A stretch of 64,000 nucleotides of DNA. Origin: Rhodococcus spongiicola. GTDB lineage: Bacteria > Actinomycetota > Actinomycetes > Mycobacteriales > Mycobacteriaceae. The DNA lies in contig NZ_RKLN01000002.1 in NCBI RefSeq assembly GCF_004011835.1, positions 601,469-665,468 of the forward strand. Direction: 5' to 3'. Below are positions 36,730-47,555 of the stretch, piece by piece. The notes beneath the pieces are model-generated. The model saw nothing but the letters and a program-made list of their open reading frames with translations. It made no database searches and had not been told where the DNA came from. Made by a program: the position numbers and the translations under genes. The first letter of the stretch is position 1, and each line of letters opens with the position of its first letter.

Positions 36730-37773
36730 GTGCCAAGCACGGAGGAAAGGCGATTCGAGGTACTCCGGGCGATCGTCGCCGACTACGTCTCCACCAAGGA
36801 GCCGATCGGGTCGAAGACGCTGGTCGAGCGCCACAACCTGGGTGTGTCGAGCGCCACGATCCGCAACGACATGGCCGCTCTCGAGGCCGAGGGCTACATC
36901 GCCCAGCCGCACACGAGCTCGGGTCGGGTACCGACGGACAAGGGATACCGTCAGTTCGTCGACCGCATCGCAGAGGTCAAGCCGCTGTCACCAGCGGAAC
37001 GCCGCGCCATTCTCGAGTTCCTCGAATCCGGAGTCGACCTGGACGACGTCTTGCGGCGAGGGGTTCGTCTGCTGGCGCAGCTCACCCGGCAGGTCGCGAT
37101 CGTGCAGTATCCGACCCTGTCGGCGTCGTCGGTACGCCACATCGAGGTGGTTGCTCTCACGCCGGCTCGTCTGTTGTTGGTTCTGATCACCGACTCCGGC
37201 CGGGTCGATCAGCGGATCGTCGAACTCGGAGACGTGATCGACGACGCGGATCTTTCGCGGCTGCGGTCCCTGCTCGGGGGTGCGCTCGAGGGCAAGCGGC
37301 TCGCCGCGGCCTCGATCGCGGTGTCCGAACTCGCGGAGGACGCGCCGGAGAGCATCCGTGACGCCGTCGTCCGGTCGGCGACAGTCCTGGTCGAGACGCT
37401 CGTCGAGCATCCCGAGGATCGACTGCTGCTCGGTGGTACCGCGAACCTGACCCGCAACGCGGCCGACTTTGCGCCCCAGGCCGGCCTGCCCGGTTCGCTG
37501 CGATCCGTGCTCGAGGCGCTCGAGGAACAGGTCGTGGTCCTCAAGTTGATCGCCGCGACGCAGGGCGCGGGCCGGGTGACGGTGCGGATCGGCGAGGAGA
37601 CGCAGGTCGAGGAGATGCGGGGCACGTCGGTGATCTCGACCGGTTACGGCGCCGCCGGCACCATCCTCGGCGGTATGGGGGTCCTCGGTCCCACCCGAAT
37701 GGACTATCCGGGAACAATTGCGTCGGTCGCTGCCGTTGCGAGATACATCGGTGAGGTACTCGCCGAGCGGTAG
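36730..37773 (+). CDS. hrcA: heat-inducible transcription repressor HrcA
   Basis: 347 residues. The N-terminal winged helix has [23 protein letters not shown] and [37 protein letters not shown] is the family's most conserved block. The GAF-like C-terminal domain ends with [18 protein letters not shown]-type sequence. It represses groE/dnaK-type chaperone genes through CIRCE. GTG 36730 sits just before the conserved start. Followed by dnaJ after about 110 bp, the standard hrcA-dnaJ2 arrangement. Confidence 0.95.
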   Translation: MPSTEERRFEVLRAIVADYVSTKEPIGSKTLVERHNLGVSSATIRNDMAALEAEGYIAQPHTSSGRVPTDKGYRQFVDRIAEVKPLSPAERRAILEFLESGVDLDDVLRRGVRLLAQLTRQVAIVQYPTLSASSVRHIEVVALTPARLLLVLITDSGRVDQRIVELGDVIDDADLSRLRSLLGGALEGKRLAAASIAVSELAEDAPESIRDAVVRSATVLVETLVEHPEDRLLLGGTANLTRNAADFAPQAGLPGSLRSVLEALEEQVVVLKLIAATQGAGRVTVRIGEETQVEEMRGTSVISTGYGAAGTILGGMGVLGPTRMDYPGTIASVAAVARYIGEVLAER

Positions 37774-37881
37774 TGTGCGTCCGGGGCGGCGGTGTCGGAC
37801 CGGACGTCGTCCAGGTTGCTCCGGGGTCGGAGCTGTTCACCGCGTGGTGCGAACGAAGTAGAGAAGGACGAGATACCCAAA

Positions 37882-39030
37882 GTGGCACGGGATTACTACG
37901 GCATCCTCGGCGTCGGGCCGAAGGCGACCGATCAGGAGATCAAGCGGGCATACCGAAAACTGGCCCGTGAGCTGCATCCGGACGTCAACCCGGACGAGTC
38001 GGCGCAGACCCGCTTTCGTGAGGTCTCCACGGCGTACGAGGTGCTGTCGGACCCGGAGAAACGTCGCATCGTCGACCTGGGCGGCGACCCCATGGAATCA
38101 GCTGCCGGGGGTGGTGCCGGGTTCGCTGGTGCCGGCTTCGGTGGTCTCGGGGACGTGTTCGAGGCGTTCTTCGGTGGCGGTGGCGGGGCCTCCCGCGGGC
38201 CCAGGGGGCGTGTCCAGCCTGGCGCCGATTCGCTTCTGCGCACCAAGTTGACGCTCGCCGAGTGCGCCACCGGTGTGACCAAGACCATCACGGTCGAAAC
38301 GGCGATCCTGTGCGACGGCTGTGCCGGTGCGGGAACCCACGACAACTCCAAGCCGATCCGCTGCGAGACGTGCGGCGGTGCCGGCGAGGTCCAGTCGGTG
38401 CAGCGCTCGTTCCTGGGCCAGGTCATGACCTCGCGACCGTGCCCCACCTGTCGTGGTGCCGGCGAGACGATCCCCGACCCGTGTCACAAGTGTGGCGGCG
38501 ACGGTCGGGTGCGTGCACGTCGGGACATCAACGTCAAGGTGCCCGCGGGCGTGAGCAACGGCATGCGGATCCGGCTCGCCGCACAGGGTGAGGTGGGACC
38601 GGGCGGCGGTCCGGCCGGCGACCTGTATGTCGAGGTGGTCGAGCAGCCGCACGAGACCTTCGTGCGCGACGGCGACGACCTGCACTGCACGATCCGGGTG
38701 CCGATGGTCGACGCGGCTCTCGGCACCACCGTCACGCTCGACACGATCATGGACGGTCCCACCGAGATCACCGTCGATCCCGGCACGCAGCCCGGCTCGG
38801 TGTCGGTGTTGCGCGGGCACGGCATGCCGAAGCTGCGGTCGACCGTCCGTGGTGACCTGCACGCGCACCTCGAGGTGGTCATCCCGGCCCGCCTCGACGG
38901 TAAGCAGATCAAGTTGCTGGAGGAGCTCAAGGCCCACCGCGACCGCGATCACGCCGAGGTGGTGTCCACGGGGTCGCAACACAGCGGGGGTCTGTTCTCT
39001 CGGCTGCGTGACGCCTTCAGCGGTCGCTGA
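37882..39030 (+). CDS. dnaJ: chaperone protein DnaJ (DnaJ2 type)
   Basis: 382 residues, co-chaperone of DnaK. J domain (1-65) with HPD at 32-34, a Gly/Phe-rich linker (about 75-105), then four zinc-finger repeats [24 protein letters not shown] and CHKCGGDG and the C-terminal substrate-binding domains. The GTG at 37882 begins [10 protein letters not shown] exactly at the J domain. It pairs with hrcA upstream and rsmE 16 bp downstream. Confidence 0.95.
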   Translation: MARDYYGILGVGPKATDQEIKRAYRKLARELHPDVNPDESAQTRFREVSTAYEVLSDPEKRRIVDLGGDPMESAAGGGAGFAGAGFGGLGDVFEAFFGGGGGASRGPRGRVQPGADSLLRTKLTLAECATGVTKTITVETAILCDGCAGAGTHDNSKPIRCETCGGAGEVQSVQRSFLGQVMTSRPCPTCRGAGETIPDPCHKCGGDGRVRARRDINVKVPAGVSNGMRIRLAAQGEVGPGGGPAGDLYVEVVEQPHETFVRDGDDLHCTIRVPMVDAALGTTVTLDTIMDGPTEITVDPGTQPGSVSVLRGHGMPKLRSTVRGDLHAHLEVVIPARLDGKQIKLLEELKAHRDRDHAEVVSTGSQHSGGLFSRLRDAFSGR

Positions 39031-39046
39031 CCGGAGCGGGCCGCTT

Positions 39047-39808
39047 ATGGTTGCGTCGGTTTTCTACCTGGAGCCGCTGCCCGCCGTCGGGCAGCCCGCC
39101 GTGCTCGACGGTCCCGAGGGGCGTCATGCTGCGACGGTGCGCAGGATCAAGCCGGGTGAGCGACTGCTGCTCGCCGACGGTCGCGGCGGGATCGCCGACG
39201 CGACCGTCACCGCAGCTGCGAAGGACCGCCTGGACCTCGAGGTCACTGCCCGCCGGGAGCAGCATCGGCCGACGCCGACGGTGACGCTGGTGCAGGCGCT
39301 TCCCAAGGCCGAGCGCTCCGAGCTTGCCGTCGAACTCGCGACGGAAGCGGGCGTCGATGCGGTGGTGCCGTGGCAGTCGGCGCGATGTATTGCGCGCTGG
39401 GAGGGCGCCAAGACCTACAAAGGGGTCACTCGCTGGCGCAACGCGGCGATCGCGGCGGCCAAACAGTCCCGACGCTCGTTCGTACCCGATGTCGCGGAGT
39501 TGCACCACACCCCCCAGGTGCTCGAGCTGGTCCGCGGCGTCGTCGGTCGCGGCGGCGCTGTCGCGGTGCTGCACGAGTCGGCACGGGCGCCGCTGGCATC
39601 ACTGCGGCTGCGGGAGGTCCCCGAATTGGTGCTCGTCGTCGGTCCCGAGGGTGGATTGTCCGACGAGGAGGTCACCGACCTCACCGACGCCGGCGCCACG
39701 GCGGTGCTGCTGGGCCCGACCGTGCTGCGGACTTCGACGGCGGCGGCGGTCGCGCTCGGCGCGATCGGAGTGCTCACCGAGCGCTGGGCCTCAGCGCCGA
39801 TCGACTGA
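39047..39808 (+). CDS. rsmE: 16S rRNA (uracil1498-N3)-methyltransferase
   Basis: 253 residues, SPOUT-class methyltransferase using S-adenosylmethionine on 16S rRNA. A PUA-like N-terminal domain (RHAATVRRIKPGERLLLADG) precedes the knot domain with LVQALPKAERSELAVELATEAGVDAV and the cofactor loop VVGPEGGLSDEEV and LGPTVLRTSTAA. ATG 39047. The dnaJ-rsmE order is the actinobacterial norm. Confidence 0.93.
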   Translation: MVASVFYLEPLPAVGQPAVLDGPEGRHAATVRRIKPGERLLLADGRGGIADATVTAAAKDRLDLEVTARREQHRPTPTVTLVQALPKAERSELAVELATEAGVDAVVPWQSARCIARWEGAKTYKGVTRWRNAAIAAAKQSRRSFVPDVAELHHTPQVLELVRGVVGRGGAVAVLHESARAPLASLRLREVPELVLVVGPEGGLSDEEVTDLTDAGATAVLLGPTVLRTSTAAAVALGAIGVLTERWASAPID

Positions 39809-39860
39809 TACCCCTCGACTGACCGTCAATCGACTCGTGCCCAGGAGCGGAGCGACCAAT

Positions 39861-40616
39861 TTGACCAGAACACGCATCGAGTACGGCCCCGAGCCGCAAC
39901 AGTTCGGACATTTCTATCCGCCGGAGGGGACAAGTGAGGGGCCCGTTCCGGTCGTCATGGTGCTCCATGGCGGCTTCTGGAGCGGCGAGTACCACCTGAA
40001 CCTCGGGACGCCGTTGTCGGTCGACTTGGCCCGCAGCGGCGTCGCGGTGTGGAACGTCGAGTACCGACGGATCGGTGAAGGAGGACTGTGGCCGGAGATG
40101 TCGGCGGACGTCGTCGCCGCGCTCGAGGCCATCGCCGGTCCTGTCGCCGACGCGTCACCGGTGCCGCTCGACCTGGATCGAGTGCGCGTCGTCGGCCACT
40201 CGGCGGGTGGGCAGCTCGCAATCTGGCTTGCGGGCCAAAGCGATACAGCGGTTCGTCCCGAACTGTTCGTGTCGCAGGCCGGCGCATTGGATCTGGCGTC
40301 GGCGGGGGAACGGGGCCGTCGGATCAGCTACATAGAGGACCTGTTCGGGGTTACGTACGGGGAGGATCCCGACCTGTACCGTTCGGCGTCGCCACTGCAT
40401 CGGGTGCCGATCGGTGTGCCCGTGGTGTGCATCCACGGCACCGAGGACGCGCAGGTTCCCGCGAAGATCGCGTCCCGCTATCACGACGCTGCCCGCGCGG
40501 CCGGCGATCCCGTGGCCCTGCACCTGATCGATGGGGAGGATCACTTCGCCTTCCTGGATCCGGCTACGCGGAGTTGGAAGCTCTCGCGCGAACTGCTCCT
40601 CGATAGTCAGATCTGA
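39861..40616 (+). CDS. alpha/beta hydrolase (esterase/lipase-like)
   Basis: 251 residues, no signal peptide. Oxyanion HGGFW motif, nucleophile elbow GHSAGG, Asp in HGTEDAQVP and the catalytic His in DGEDHFAFLDP are all present, so it should be active. The family resembles BD-FAE/kynurenine-formamidase-like and hormone-sensitive-lipase-like esterases; the substrate is unknown. TTG 39861 is preferred for its GGAG eight bases upstream; GTG 39837 is an alternative. The stop codon lies within a short palindromic tandem repeat. Confidence 0.82.
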   Translation: MTRTRIEYGPEPQQFGHFYPPEGTSEGPVPVVMVLHGGFWSGEYHLNLGTPLSVDLARSGVAVWNVEYRRIGEGGLWPEMSADVVAALEAIAGPVADASPVPLDLDRVRVVGHSAGGQLAIWLAGQSDTAVRPELFVSQAGALDLASAGERGRRISYIEDLFGVTYGEDPDLYRSASPLHRVPIGVPVVCIHGTEDAQVPAKIASRYHDAARAAGDPVALHLIDGEDHFAFLDPATRSWKLSRELLLDSQI

Positions 40617-40656
40617 CAGATCAGACCTGACAGATCAGACCCGATAATCAGGCCTG
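40606..40656. repeat. 14-bp repeat with palindrome at the hydrolase stop codon
   Basis: GTCAGATCTGAC is a perfect palindrome at 40606-40617 that contains the TGA stop. It is followed by two exact 14-base units (ctgacagatcagac at 40613-40626 and 40627-40640) and a degenerate third ending ggcctgac. The arms can fold in several registers, so it may act as a weak terminator. Confidence 0.7.
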
Positions 40657-40844
40657 ACCTCCCTTGACGTGGGCAGCGGCAGGATGCGCAGGTGGGGGTC
40701 CTGCTCAGCTAGGAAGCCGGCACGAGTTCGGCCAGATAACTCGCTGTGCGCTGTCGTCGTCGGCGCTAGACTTTGGGCACGCACGACACCATGTCGTGTG
40801 AGCGTAAGAACCCGTCGGACCTGAAAGAAGGCCATAGCCCTCAC

Positions 40845-41936
40845 GTGAGTGAACAAATCGAGAACGGCTCACCGCGCTACAGCGGCGCCCAGCAGGATCC
40901 TGCACAGCCGGCCGAGCGCACCGTGCGTTCGAGTATGGAACTGCCGCCCGAGGTGGTGCCGCCGTTACTCGGAGCCTCCGATGAGAATCTGATCGCTCTC
41001 GAACGGGTCCTCGACGCAGACATTCATGTCCGTGGGAACTCCGTCACCCTGACCGGGACGCCGGCCGAGGTTGCGTTGGCCGAACGGGTCCTCGAGCAGC
41101 TCGCGGCGCTGGTCCGTCGCGATGAGCCGGTCACCGCCGATGTGGTCCGCCGCACCTTCGGCATGCTCACCCAGGGGCTCTCCGAGTCGCCGGCCGACGT
41201 GCTTAGCCTCGACATTCTGTCCCGGCGTGGTAAGACGATCCGGCCCAAGACGCTCAACCAGAAGCGATATGTCGATGCGATCGACGAGAACACGATCGTG
41301 TTCGGCATCGGCCCGGCCGGCACCGGCAAGACCTACCTCGCGATGGCCAAGGCCGTGCAGGCCCTGCAGAGCAAGCAGGTGACGCGGATCATCCTCACCC
41401 GACCCGCCGTCGAGGCAGGTGAGCGGCTGGGTTTCCTTCCGGGCACGCTTCACGAGAAGATCGACCCGTACCTGCGTCCCCTGCACGATGCCCTGCACGA
41501 CATGATGGATCCGGAGGCGATCCCGAAGCTGATGCAGGCCGGGGTCATCGAGGTCGCCCCGCTCGCGTACATGCGCGGCCGCACCCTCAACGACGCGTTC
41601 ATCATCCTCGACGAGGCGCAGAACACGACGGCCGAGCAGATGAAGATGTTCCTGACCCGGCTGGGCTTCGGCTCCAAGATCGTCGTCACCGGCGACATCA
41701 CTCAGGTCGACCTTCCGGGCGGGGCACGTTCGGGTCTGCGCGCCGCAACCGAGATCCTCGACGGCATCGGCGGGATACAGTTCGCCGTCCTCGACAGCAG
41801 CGACGTGGTGCGGCACCGCCTTGTCTCCGACATAGTCGAGGCGTACGACCGCTTCGAGGCGTCTCGTGCCGACGAGTTGCCGCTCGGGAACCGCGCGCAG
41901 CGGCGAGCCGTCCAGTCGCGTTCGCACCGGCGGTAG
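40845..41936 (+). CDS. phoH: PhoH-like ATPase
   Basis: 363 residues. The N-terminal KH-like region (about 35-85) is followed by the PhoH ATPase domain with Walker A GPAGTGKT (about 157-164), [16 protein letters not shown], Walker [10 protein letters not shown] and [11 protein letters not shown]. It is thought to act on RNA with YbeY, whose gene follows 86 bp downstream. GTG 40845 was chosen because further upstream codons lack conservation. The phoH-ybeY-CBS-era order is conserved in actinobacteria. Confidence 0.93.
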   Translation: MSEQIENGSPRYSGAQQDPAQPAERTVRSSMELPPEVVPPLLGASDENLIALERVLDADIHVRGNSVTLTGTPAEVALAERVLEQLAALVRRDEPVTADVVRRTFGMLTQGLSESPADVLSLDILSRRGKTIRPKTLNQKRYVDAIDENTIVFGIGPAGTGKTYLAMAKAVQALQSKQVTRIILTRPAVEAGERLGFLPGTLHEKIDPYLRPLHDALHDMMDPEAIPKLMQAGVIEVAPLAYMRGRTLNDAFIILDEAQNTTAEQMKMFLTRLGFGSKIVVTGDITQVDLPGGARSGLRAATEILDGIGGIQFAVLDSSDVVRHRLVSDIVEAYDRFEASRADELPLGNRAQRRAVQSRSHRR

Positions 41937-42022
41937 GGTTGTCCCCGCCCCGCAGTTTCCGTGCGACAGTTTCCGCGCGAGAGGGCCACGGATGGCCCGC
42001 GACCGACCAGAGAGCGACGTAG

Positions 42023-42565
42023 ATGAGCATCGAGATCTCCAACGAATCGGGGATGGAAGTCTCCGGCGAGGAACTGATCAGTGTCGCTCGATTCGTGATC
42101 GCTCGCATGGACGTTCACCCCGCGGCGGAACTGTCTATGGTGCTTGTCGATTCGGCGACCATGGCGGATCTGCACATGCGCTGGATGGACCTGCCCGGGC
42201 CGACCGACGTCATGTCCTTTCCGATGGACGAACTCGAGCCCGGCGGACGTCCCGACGCGCCGGGGCCCGGACCGGCGATGCTCGGCGACATCGTGCTGTG
42301 CCCGTCCTTCGCGGCCGAACAAGCCGAGAAGGCGGGTCATTCCGTCGATCACGAGCTGGCGCTGCTGACCGTCCACGGCGTCCTTCATCTCCTTGGTTAC
42401 GATCACGCCGAGCCCGAGGAGGAGAAGGAGATGTTCGGTCTGCAGAAGGAGCTGCTCGCCGGGTGGTACGAGGACCTGCGTCGCGCGGAGCAAGAGGCCG
42501 AGCTGGCGGCGCGGGACCAGCGGCTGCTGGGCAACACGGGATTTGTCGATGGGGCCGGGCAGTGA
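42023..42565 (+). CDS. ybeY: endoribonuclease YbeY (rRNA maturation factor)
   Basis: 180 residues, single-strand endoribonuclease for 16S rRNA 3' maturation and ribosome quality control. The zinc motif [11 protein letters not shown] (about 118-128) is intact, and DVMSFPMDE and LGDIVLCP are typical. A charged C-terminal tail of about 30 residues extends past the core. Precedes the CBS-domain membrane protein by 24 bp. Confidence 0.95.
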   Translation: MSIEISNESGMEVSGEELISVARFVIARMDVHPAAELSMVLVDSATMADLHMRWMDLPGPTDVMSFPMDELEPGGRPDAPGPGPAMLGDIVLCPSFAAEQAEKAGHSVDHELALLTVHGVLHLLGYDHAEPEEEKEMFGLQKELLAGWYEDLRRAEQEAELAARDQRLLGNTGFVDGAGQ

Positions 42566-42589
42566 CCCGCGACGGATGGTGATCGACCG

Positions 42590-43921
42590 GTGAGTGACGT
42601 CGTCATCCTGATAGCGATCGCGGCCGTCCTCGTTCCGCTCGGCGGTCTATTCGCCGCCCTGGATTCGGCACTGAACACGCTCTCACCCGCTCGGGTCGAG
42701 GAACTGGCGAAGGATGGACACGCCGGCGCGGCGCGGCTGGTGCGGATAGTCTCGGACCGGCCCCGGTACATCAATCTCATGGTCCTGCTGCGAATCTTGT
42801 GCGAGATCGCAGCCGCGGTCCTACTCGCCGGGGCGTTGATCGAGCTGATCGGCCCAGTCTGGGGCGTGGTCGTCACGATCGTGGTGATGGTTCTCGTCGA
42901 CTACGTCGCGATGGGGGTCGGTCCCCGCACCCTGGGCCGTCAGCACGCCTACCCGCTCACACTCGCAGGCTCGATGCCCCTGGTCGCGCTCGGGGTGCTG
43001 CTCAGCCCGGTCACCCGGCTACTGATCGTGGTCGGCAACGCGCTCACCCCGGGCCGAGGATTCCGCGCCGGGCCCTTCGCGTCCGAGATCGAGTTGCGTG
43101 AGTTGGTCGACCTGGCGCAGGAGCGCGGCGTGGTGGCGGCCGAGGAACGCCGAATGATTCAGTCTGTGTTCGAACTCGGTGACACCTCGGCTCGTGAGGT
43201 CATGGTGCCCCGGCCCGAAATGGTGTGGATCGAGGTGGACAAGACAGCCGGTCAGGCCACGTCATTGGCGGTCCGCAGCGGGCACTCCCGTATTCCGGTG
43301 ATCGGTGAGAACGTCGACGACGTGCTGGGTGTGGTCTATCTCAAAGACCTTGTGCAGCAGACCTATTATTCGTCGGACGGTGGCCGCAGCGTCACCGTGT
43401 CGCAGGTGATGCGCCCGGCGGTGTTCGTGCCCGACTCGAAGCCGCTCGACAGCCTCCTCGCCGAGATGCAGCGCGACCGCAACCACATGGCCATCCTCGT
43501 CGACGAGTACGGCGGTATCGCTGGACTCGTCACGATCGAGGATGTGCTCGAGGAGATCGTCGGGGAGATCGCCGACGAGTACGACACCGATGAAACGCCG
43601 CCGGTCGAGGACCTGGGTAATGGCACGTACCGAGTTTCGGCGCGCCTGCCGGTCGAGGACCTCGGGGAACTGTTCGACCTCGAGATCGAGACCGACGAGG
43701 TCGAGACGGTCGGTGGACTGCTCGGCTACGAACTCGGACGCGTGCCGCTGCCCGGGGCGGAGGTTGTCACAACGGGGCTGCGGCTTCGTGGCGAGGGCGG
43801 CGCCGACGCGCGCGGGCGGGTGCGGATCAGCACTGTGCACGTCGAGCGTGTGCCCAGCGACGAGTCGGCTGCGGTCGATGATGTGAACGAAGACGGGAAC
43901 GTGGACCAGGAGCGACCATGA
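42590..43921 (+). CDS. CNNM/CorC-type hemolysin-family membrane protein with CBS domains
   Basis: 443 residues. N-terminal DUF21 membrane domain with four hydrophobic segments, a CBS pair (about 195-330, with [15 protein letters not shown] and [21 protein letters not shown]) and a C-terminal CorC/HlyC domain (about 350-420). Members export or regulate magnesium or cobalt; the older name hemolysin is misleading. GTG start; its last four bases overlap the era start (ATGA), so it is coupled to era, as in mycobacteria (Rv2366c region). Confidence 0.9.
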   Translation: MSDVVILIAIAAVLVPLGGLFAALDSALNTLSPARVEELAKDGHAGAARLVRIVSDRPRYINLMVLLRILCEIAAAVLLAGALIELIGPVWGVVVTIVVMVLVDYVAMGVGPRTLGRQHAYPLTLAGSMPLVALGVLLSPVTRLLIVVGNALTPGRGFRAGPFASEIELRELVDLAQERGVVAAEERRMIQSVFELGDTSAREVMVPRPEMVWIEVDKTAGQATSLAVRSGHSRIPVIGENVDDVLGVVYLKDLVQQTYYSSDGGRSVTVSQVMRPAVFVPDSKPLDSLLAEMQRDRNHMAILVDEYGGIAGLVTIEDVLEEIVGEIADEYDTDETPPVEDLGNGTYRVSARLPVEDLGELFDLEIETDEVETVGGLLGYELGRVPLPGAEVVTTGLRLRGEGGADARGRVRISTVHVERVPSDESAAVDDVNEDGNVDQERP

Positions 43922-44823
43922 CCGACAACGAATTCCGTTCCGGCTTCGTCTGTTTCGTAGGGCGGCCCAACACTGGTAAGTCGACGCTGACAAACGCCTT
44001 GGTGGGCGAGAAGATCGCGATCACGTCGTCCCGGCCACAGACGACCCGACATGCGATCCGCGGCATCGTGCACCGCGACTTCGCGCAGTTGATCCTGGTG
44101 GACACGCCGGGTCTGCATCGACCACGGACCCTGCTGGGTCAGCGCCTCAACGATCTCGTGCGCGATACGTATTCCGAGGTCGACGTGATCTGTCTTTGCA
44201 TCCCCGGCGACGAGAAGATCGGCCCGGGCGACCGGTGGATTCTCGACCAGGTCCGGCGAATGGCACCGAAGACCAAGCTCGTCGGCATCGTCACCAAGAT
44301 CGACAAGGTGAGCAAGGACGCTCTCGCCGCGCAACTCGTAGCGGTCTCCAAGCTCCTGGGCTCGGAGGCCGAGGTGATCCCGGTATCCGCTGTGTCAGGT
44401 GAGCAGGTTGAGCTGCTGGTCAAGGTGCTCGCCGAGCTGATGGAGCCCGGTCCGGCGTTCTACCCGGATGGTGAGCTCACCGACGAGCCCGAGGAAACCC
44501 TCATGGCCGAGCTGATCAGGGAGGCCGCCCTCGAAGGCCTGGGGGACGAGCTGCCGCACTCGCTGGCCGTCGTCATCGAGGAGGTGCGCGAGCGTGAGGG
44601 TCGCGAAGACATGCTCGATGTTCATGCGCTGCTGTATGTCGAGCGGCCCAGTCAGAAGGGCATTGTGATCGGCAAGGGCGGCGCGCGGCTGCGTGAGGTC
44701 GGCACGGTGGCGCGCAAGCAGATCGAGAAGTTGCTCGGCACCAAGATCTATCTGGACCTGCACGTCAAGGTTGCGAAGGACTGGCAGCGCGACCCGAAGC
44801 AGTTGGGCCGACTGGGTTTCTAG
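43918..44823 (+). CDS. era: GTPase Era
   Basis: 301 residues. G1 is GRPNTGKST (15-23), G3 is DTPGL, G4 is TKIDK; the C-terminal KH RNA-binding domain has [24 protein letters not shown]. It binds the 3' end of 16S rRNA and helps 30S assembly. ATGA overlap with the upstream CBS protein. Ends the phoH-ybeY-CBS-era run. Confidence 0.96.
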   Translation: MTDNEFRSGFVCFVGRPNTGKSTLTNALVGEKIAITSSRPQTTRHAIRGIVHRDFAQLILVDTPGLHRPRTLLGQRLNDLVRDTYSEVDVICLCIPGDEKIGPGDRWILDQVRRMAPKTKLVGIVTKIDKVSKDALAAQLVAVSKLLGSEAEVIPVSAVSGEQVELLVKVLAELMEPGPAFYPDGELTDEPEETLMAELIREAALEGLGDELPHSLAVVIEEVREREGREDMLDVHALLYVERPSQKGIVIGKGGARLREVGTVARKQIEKLLGTKIYLDLHVKVAKDWQRDPKQLGRLGF

Positions 44824-44918
44824 TTCCGCGGGCGCGCCGGTGCCAGGTCCGGACTGGTGTCCTATGCGATCATCGGACCCTGGACGTTTTCCCGATGCCG
44901 GACGAAACGAGGGATCCG

Positions 44919-45431
44919 ATGTCCGAGAACGGAAGGTATCGAGCCGCGAATCCGCTGCAGAGGTTCGTCATCAGGAACGGCGCGTCGGTGGCCGCGGGTC
45001 GGATCCTTGCCCCCACGCAGCGTCACATCGATGCACTGATCTTCCGGATCAGTAAGGGCCGGCGAACGCTGACGAGCATGGCGCTGGGTTGGCCGATCGT
45101 CATGCTGACCTCTGTTGGTGCGAGAAGTAGCCTGTCCCGAACGGTTCCGCTCCTCGGCCTCCCGGACGGGAACCGAATTGTGGTGATCGCGTCGAACTAC
45201 GGACAGGCCGGCAATCCGTCTTGGTACCACAACCTGCGCGCCCATCCGCATGCTTCGATGACGGTTGCTGGCGGACCCTCACAGCAGGTCCTCGCGCGCG
45301 AGGCAGAAGGCAGTGAGCGCGAGCGATTGTGGCGGCTGGCGCTGGAGTACTACCCGGGATGGGCGGATTACGAGCAGCGGGTCACGGGTCGCCGGATCCC
45401 CGTAATGGTCCTCGAGCCCGAAACGGATTGA
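44919..45431 (+). CDS. nitroreductase-family deazaflavin (F420)-dependent oxidoreductase
   Basis: 170 residues, split-barrel protein of the DDN/AOR type found in F420-producing actinobacteria. The family segments LTSVGARSSLSRTVPLLGLPDGNRIVVIASNYGQAGNPSWYHNL and PVMVLE are visible in pieces: NPSWYHNL is the best-known block. Likely reduces a quinone or similar compound with F420H2. The ATG at 44919 follows GAGGGA; an ATG 24 bases upstream lacks a ribosome site. Convergent with the TetR gene, two bases between stops. Confidence 0.82.
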   Translation: MSENGRYRAANPLQRFVIRNGASVAAGRILAPTQRHIDALIFRISKGRRTLTSMALGWPIVMLTSVGARSSLSRTVPLLGLPDGNRIVVIASNYGQAGNPSWYHNLRAHPHASMTVAGGPSQQVLAREAEGSERERLWRLALEYYPGWADYEQRVTGRRIPVMVLEPETD

Positions 45432-45433
45432 GC

Positions 45434-46015
45434 TCACCGATCCAGCATGAACGCGCCCCCGATCAGCTGCAGCAATGCACTCGAAATCTCCTGTCCACCA
45501 GCGCCGGTGGCGAGTCGACGCAACTGTAGTCCAGCGATCGTGGCCACGACCGTCGACGCCAGGGTCTCCGGTTGCGGGACGCCGAGCGCGGTCAGGATCG
45601 TGAGAGTCAACTCGTCGTAGGCTGCGAAGCACGCGGCCGCCGCGCTGCGCAGTTCCGGATCGCGTCCGGCCTGAATATAGAGCTCGAACGGCGCAATCCG
45701 CTCCGCCGAGAACGCCAGGTCGAGCGCGACTTGCTCGGTGAGCGTGGCGGCGTCCTCGAGGCTGAGCCCGTTGCCTCGATAGGTCTCAGCGAGGTCGCGC
45801 AGCCGTGCCGTCTCGCCGGCGACGAACTCCGTGAGCGCCGCTCGCAGCAGGTCCGATTGCGATGTGAAGTGGTAGGTAATCGATCCCAGCGAAACAGCCG
45901 CCTCGGTGGCTATACGCCGATTCGTCACCGCCGGAACACCTTCGGTGCCGACGATGTGCAGCGCCGCGGTGAGGATTCGCTCACGGACGTCTGTATTCCC
46001 CACCGTCACCACCAC
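45434..46015 (-). CDS. TetR-family transcriptional regulator
   Basis: 193 residues. The N-terminal helix-turn-helix is typical: RILTAALHIVGTEGVPAVTNRRIATEAAVSLGSITYHFTSQSDLL. The C-terminal ligand domain resembles the BetI-like TetR_C_6 type. Its start overlaps the end of the amidase gene by 10 bases on the same strand, so the two are cotranscribed and it may regulate its own operon. Ligand unknown. Confidence 0.88.
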   Translation of the reverse strand: MVVTVGNTDVRERILTAALHIVGTEGVPAVTNRRIATEAAVSLGSITYHFTSQSDLLRAALTEFVAGETARLRDLAETYRGNGLSLEDAATLTEQVALDLAFSAERIAPFELYIQAGRDPELRSAAAACFAAYDELTLTILTALGVPQPETLASTVVATIAGLQLRRLATGAGGQEISSALLQLIGGAFMLDR

Positions 46016-47433
46016 TGCTCAGGTCTGCGTTCGTGCCACCGTTCGACCGACTCGAGCTGCGCTGCAAGAGAAACCAGGAGCGGCTCCGCATTGTCGTGGC
46101 CCATGAGCTGGACGCCGATCGGTAGCCCGTCGACGGTGAACCCTGCGGGAACGTTCACACCGGGCCAGCCCAGAATGTTCCACGGCCACGTGTAGGGGCA
46201 CGCGGTGGTGATCACCTTGTTGGTCTTCATGCCCCCGATCCCGTCCATGGCGTCCACCCGCGGCGGGGGAGTTGCTGTTGTGGGGGCGAGGATCACGTCG
46301 TAGTCGTCGAAGATCGCGCCGATTCGGCGTCGAAGCCGAGGTTCGACTGCCCGGGCGGCTCGCAAGGGCCAGCCCGACAGCAGCCGCCCGGTGCGGGCGT
46401 TGGATCGGGTACGCGGGTCGACGAGTGCGGGGTCGGGAAGCTGGTCGAGCCAGTCGTGTACCCCGGCGAGTGAGCGGGGAAGGAAGTTGAGTCCCAGCAG
46501 TAGTCCGTACGCGGGATCGTCGACGACAACGTCGTGACCGAGTCGTCGGAGGGTGTGCGCCATGCGACCGACGGCGGCCCGGATCTCCGGATGCAGTTCC
46601 ATCGGCGTCGCTTTGAACGGGATCTGCAACGACAGCGCGATCCGCAGGCGCCCGGGGTCGCGGCCGACCGCGTCGCGCACTGTGACCGGTGGTGGCTTGT
46701 GCAGGTCGCCGTCGTGGTTGCCGGCGGCGACGTCGAACAGCAGTGCAGCGTCGGCGACCGTACGGGCCAAGGGGCCGTTGACTGTCAAACCGTTGAACGC
46801 CTCGGGCTCGGGCCACGTCGAGAGGCGACCGCGCTGAGGCTTGATGCCGACAAGATTCGTCCAGGCTGCGGGGATGCGGACCGACCCGGCGCCGTCCGAT
46901 CCGATCGCGGCGGGAACGAGGCCGGCCGCGACCGCAGCGGCTCCGCCGCCGGAGGACCCGCCCGGGGTGTGCCTGCTGGCCCACGGATTGCGGGTGTGGC
47001 CGAACGTGCCCCCCGTGAACGGCCACTGCCCGAGTTCTGGACTGTTCGTCTTTCCGACGATCACCGCGCCGGCGGCCCGCAGCCGTCGAACCACCTCGGA
47101 GTCGGCGCGCTTCGCTGGGAAATCGCCAGGGCACCCGAAAGCCGTCGGCTCGCCCGCCACGTCGACGTCGTCCTTGACTGCGATGGGTACCCCCAGCAGG
47201 GGCAGTCGCTCCCCGGCGGCCAGGCGGCGGTCCGCGTCGGCGGCCTCGGCGAGCGCGGTGTCACGGCGCACGATCCGGAATGCGTTGAGAGTCGACTGGC
47301 TCGCTTCGATCCTGTCCAGGGCGGCGGTGACAGCGGCAACCGACGACGTGTGGCCCGCGGCGAGGGCGGCGGCCTGATCCTCGAGCCCTGGCGCGTGCTC
47401 TTCGGCGGACTGTTCCCGCAGTTCAGTTGTCAT
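46006..47433 (-). CDS. amidase (amidase signature family)
   Basis: 475 residues. Catalytic triad of the amidase-signature fold: Lys87 in GVPIAVKDDV, the cis-Ser in TPGGSSGGGAAAV and the nucleophile Ser in IGSDGAGSVRIPA. The C-terminal half has WPWNILGWPGVNVPAGF. It hydrolyses amides (substrate not evident) and occupies the site of mycobacterial amiA2 next to recO. The ATG at 47433 is preceded by a GGGACAGGA stretch; a longer reading lacks similarity. Divergent from recO with about 120 bp between. Confidence 0.9.
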   Translation of the reverse strand: MTTELREQSAEEHAPGLEDQAAALAAGHTSSVAAVTAALDRIEASQSTLNAFRIVRRDTALAEAADADRRLAAGERLPLLGVPIAVKDDVDVAGEPTAFGCPGDFPAKRADSEVVRRLRAAGAVIVGKTNSPELGQWPFTGGTFGHTRNPWASRHTPGGSSGGGAAAVAAGLVPAAIGSDGAGSVRIPAAWTNLVGIKPQRGRLSTWPEPEAFNGLTVNGPLARTVADAALLFDVAAGNHDGDLHKPPPVTVRDAVGRDPGRLRIALSLQIPFKATPMELHPEIRAAVGRMAHTLRRLGHDVVVDDPAYGLLLGLNFLPRSLAGVHDWLDQLPDPALVDPRTRSNARTGRLLSGWPLRAARAVEPRLRRRIGAIFDDYDVILAPTTATPPPRVDAMDGIGGMKTNKVITTACPYTWPWNILGWPGVNVPAGFTVDGLPIGVQLMGHDNAEPLLVSLAAQLESVERWHERRPEQWW

Positions 47434-47555
47434 TCCTGTCCCGTTCGATCGCGCTGCTCGTTCGAACGAACAGTAACAAGTTCTAGTTCTCGGGGAAATG
47501 GTACGGCGGACGTGCCTGTCCAACGACGTCACCGTGGCGTGGGAGACTGGGGCAC

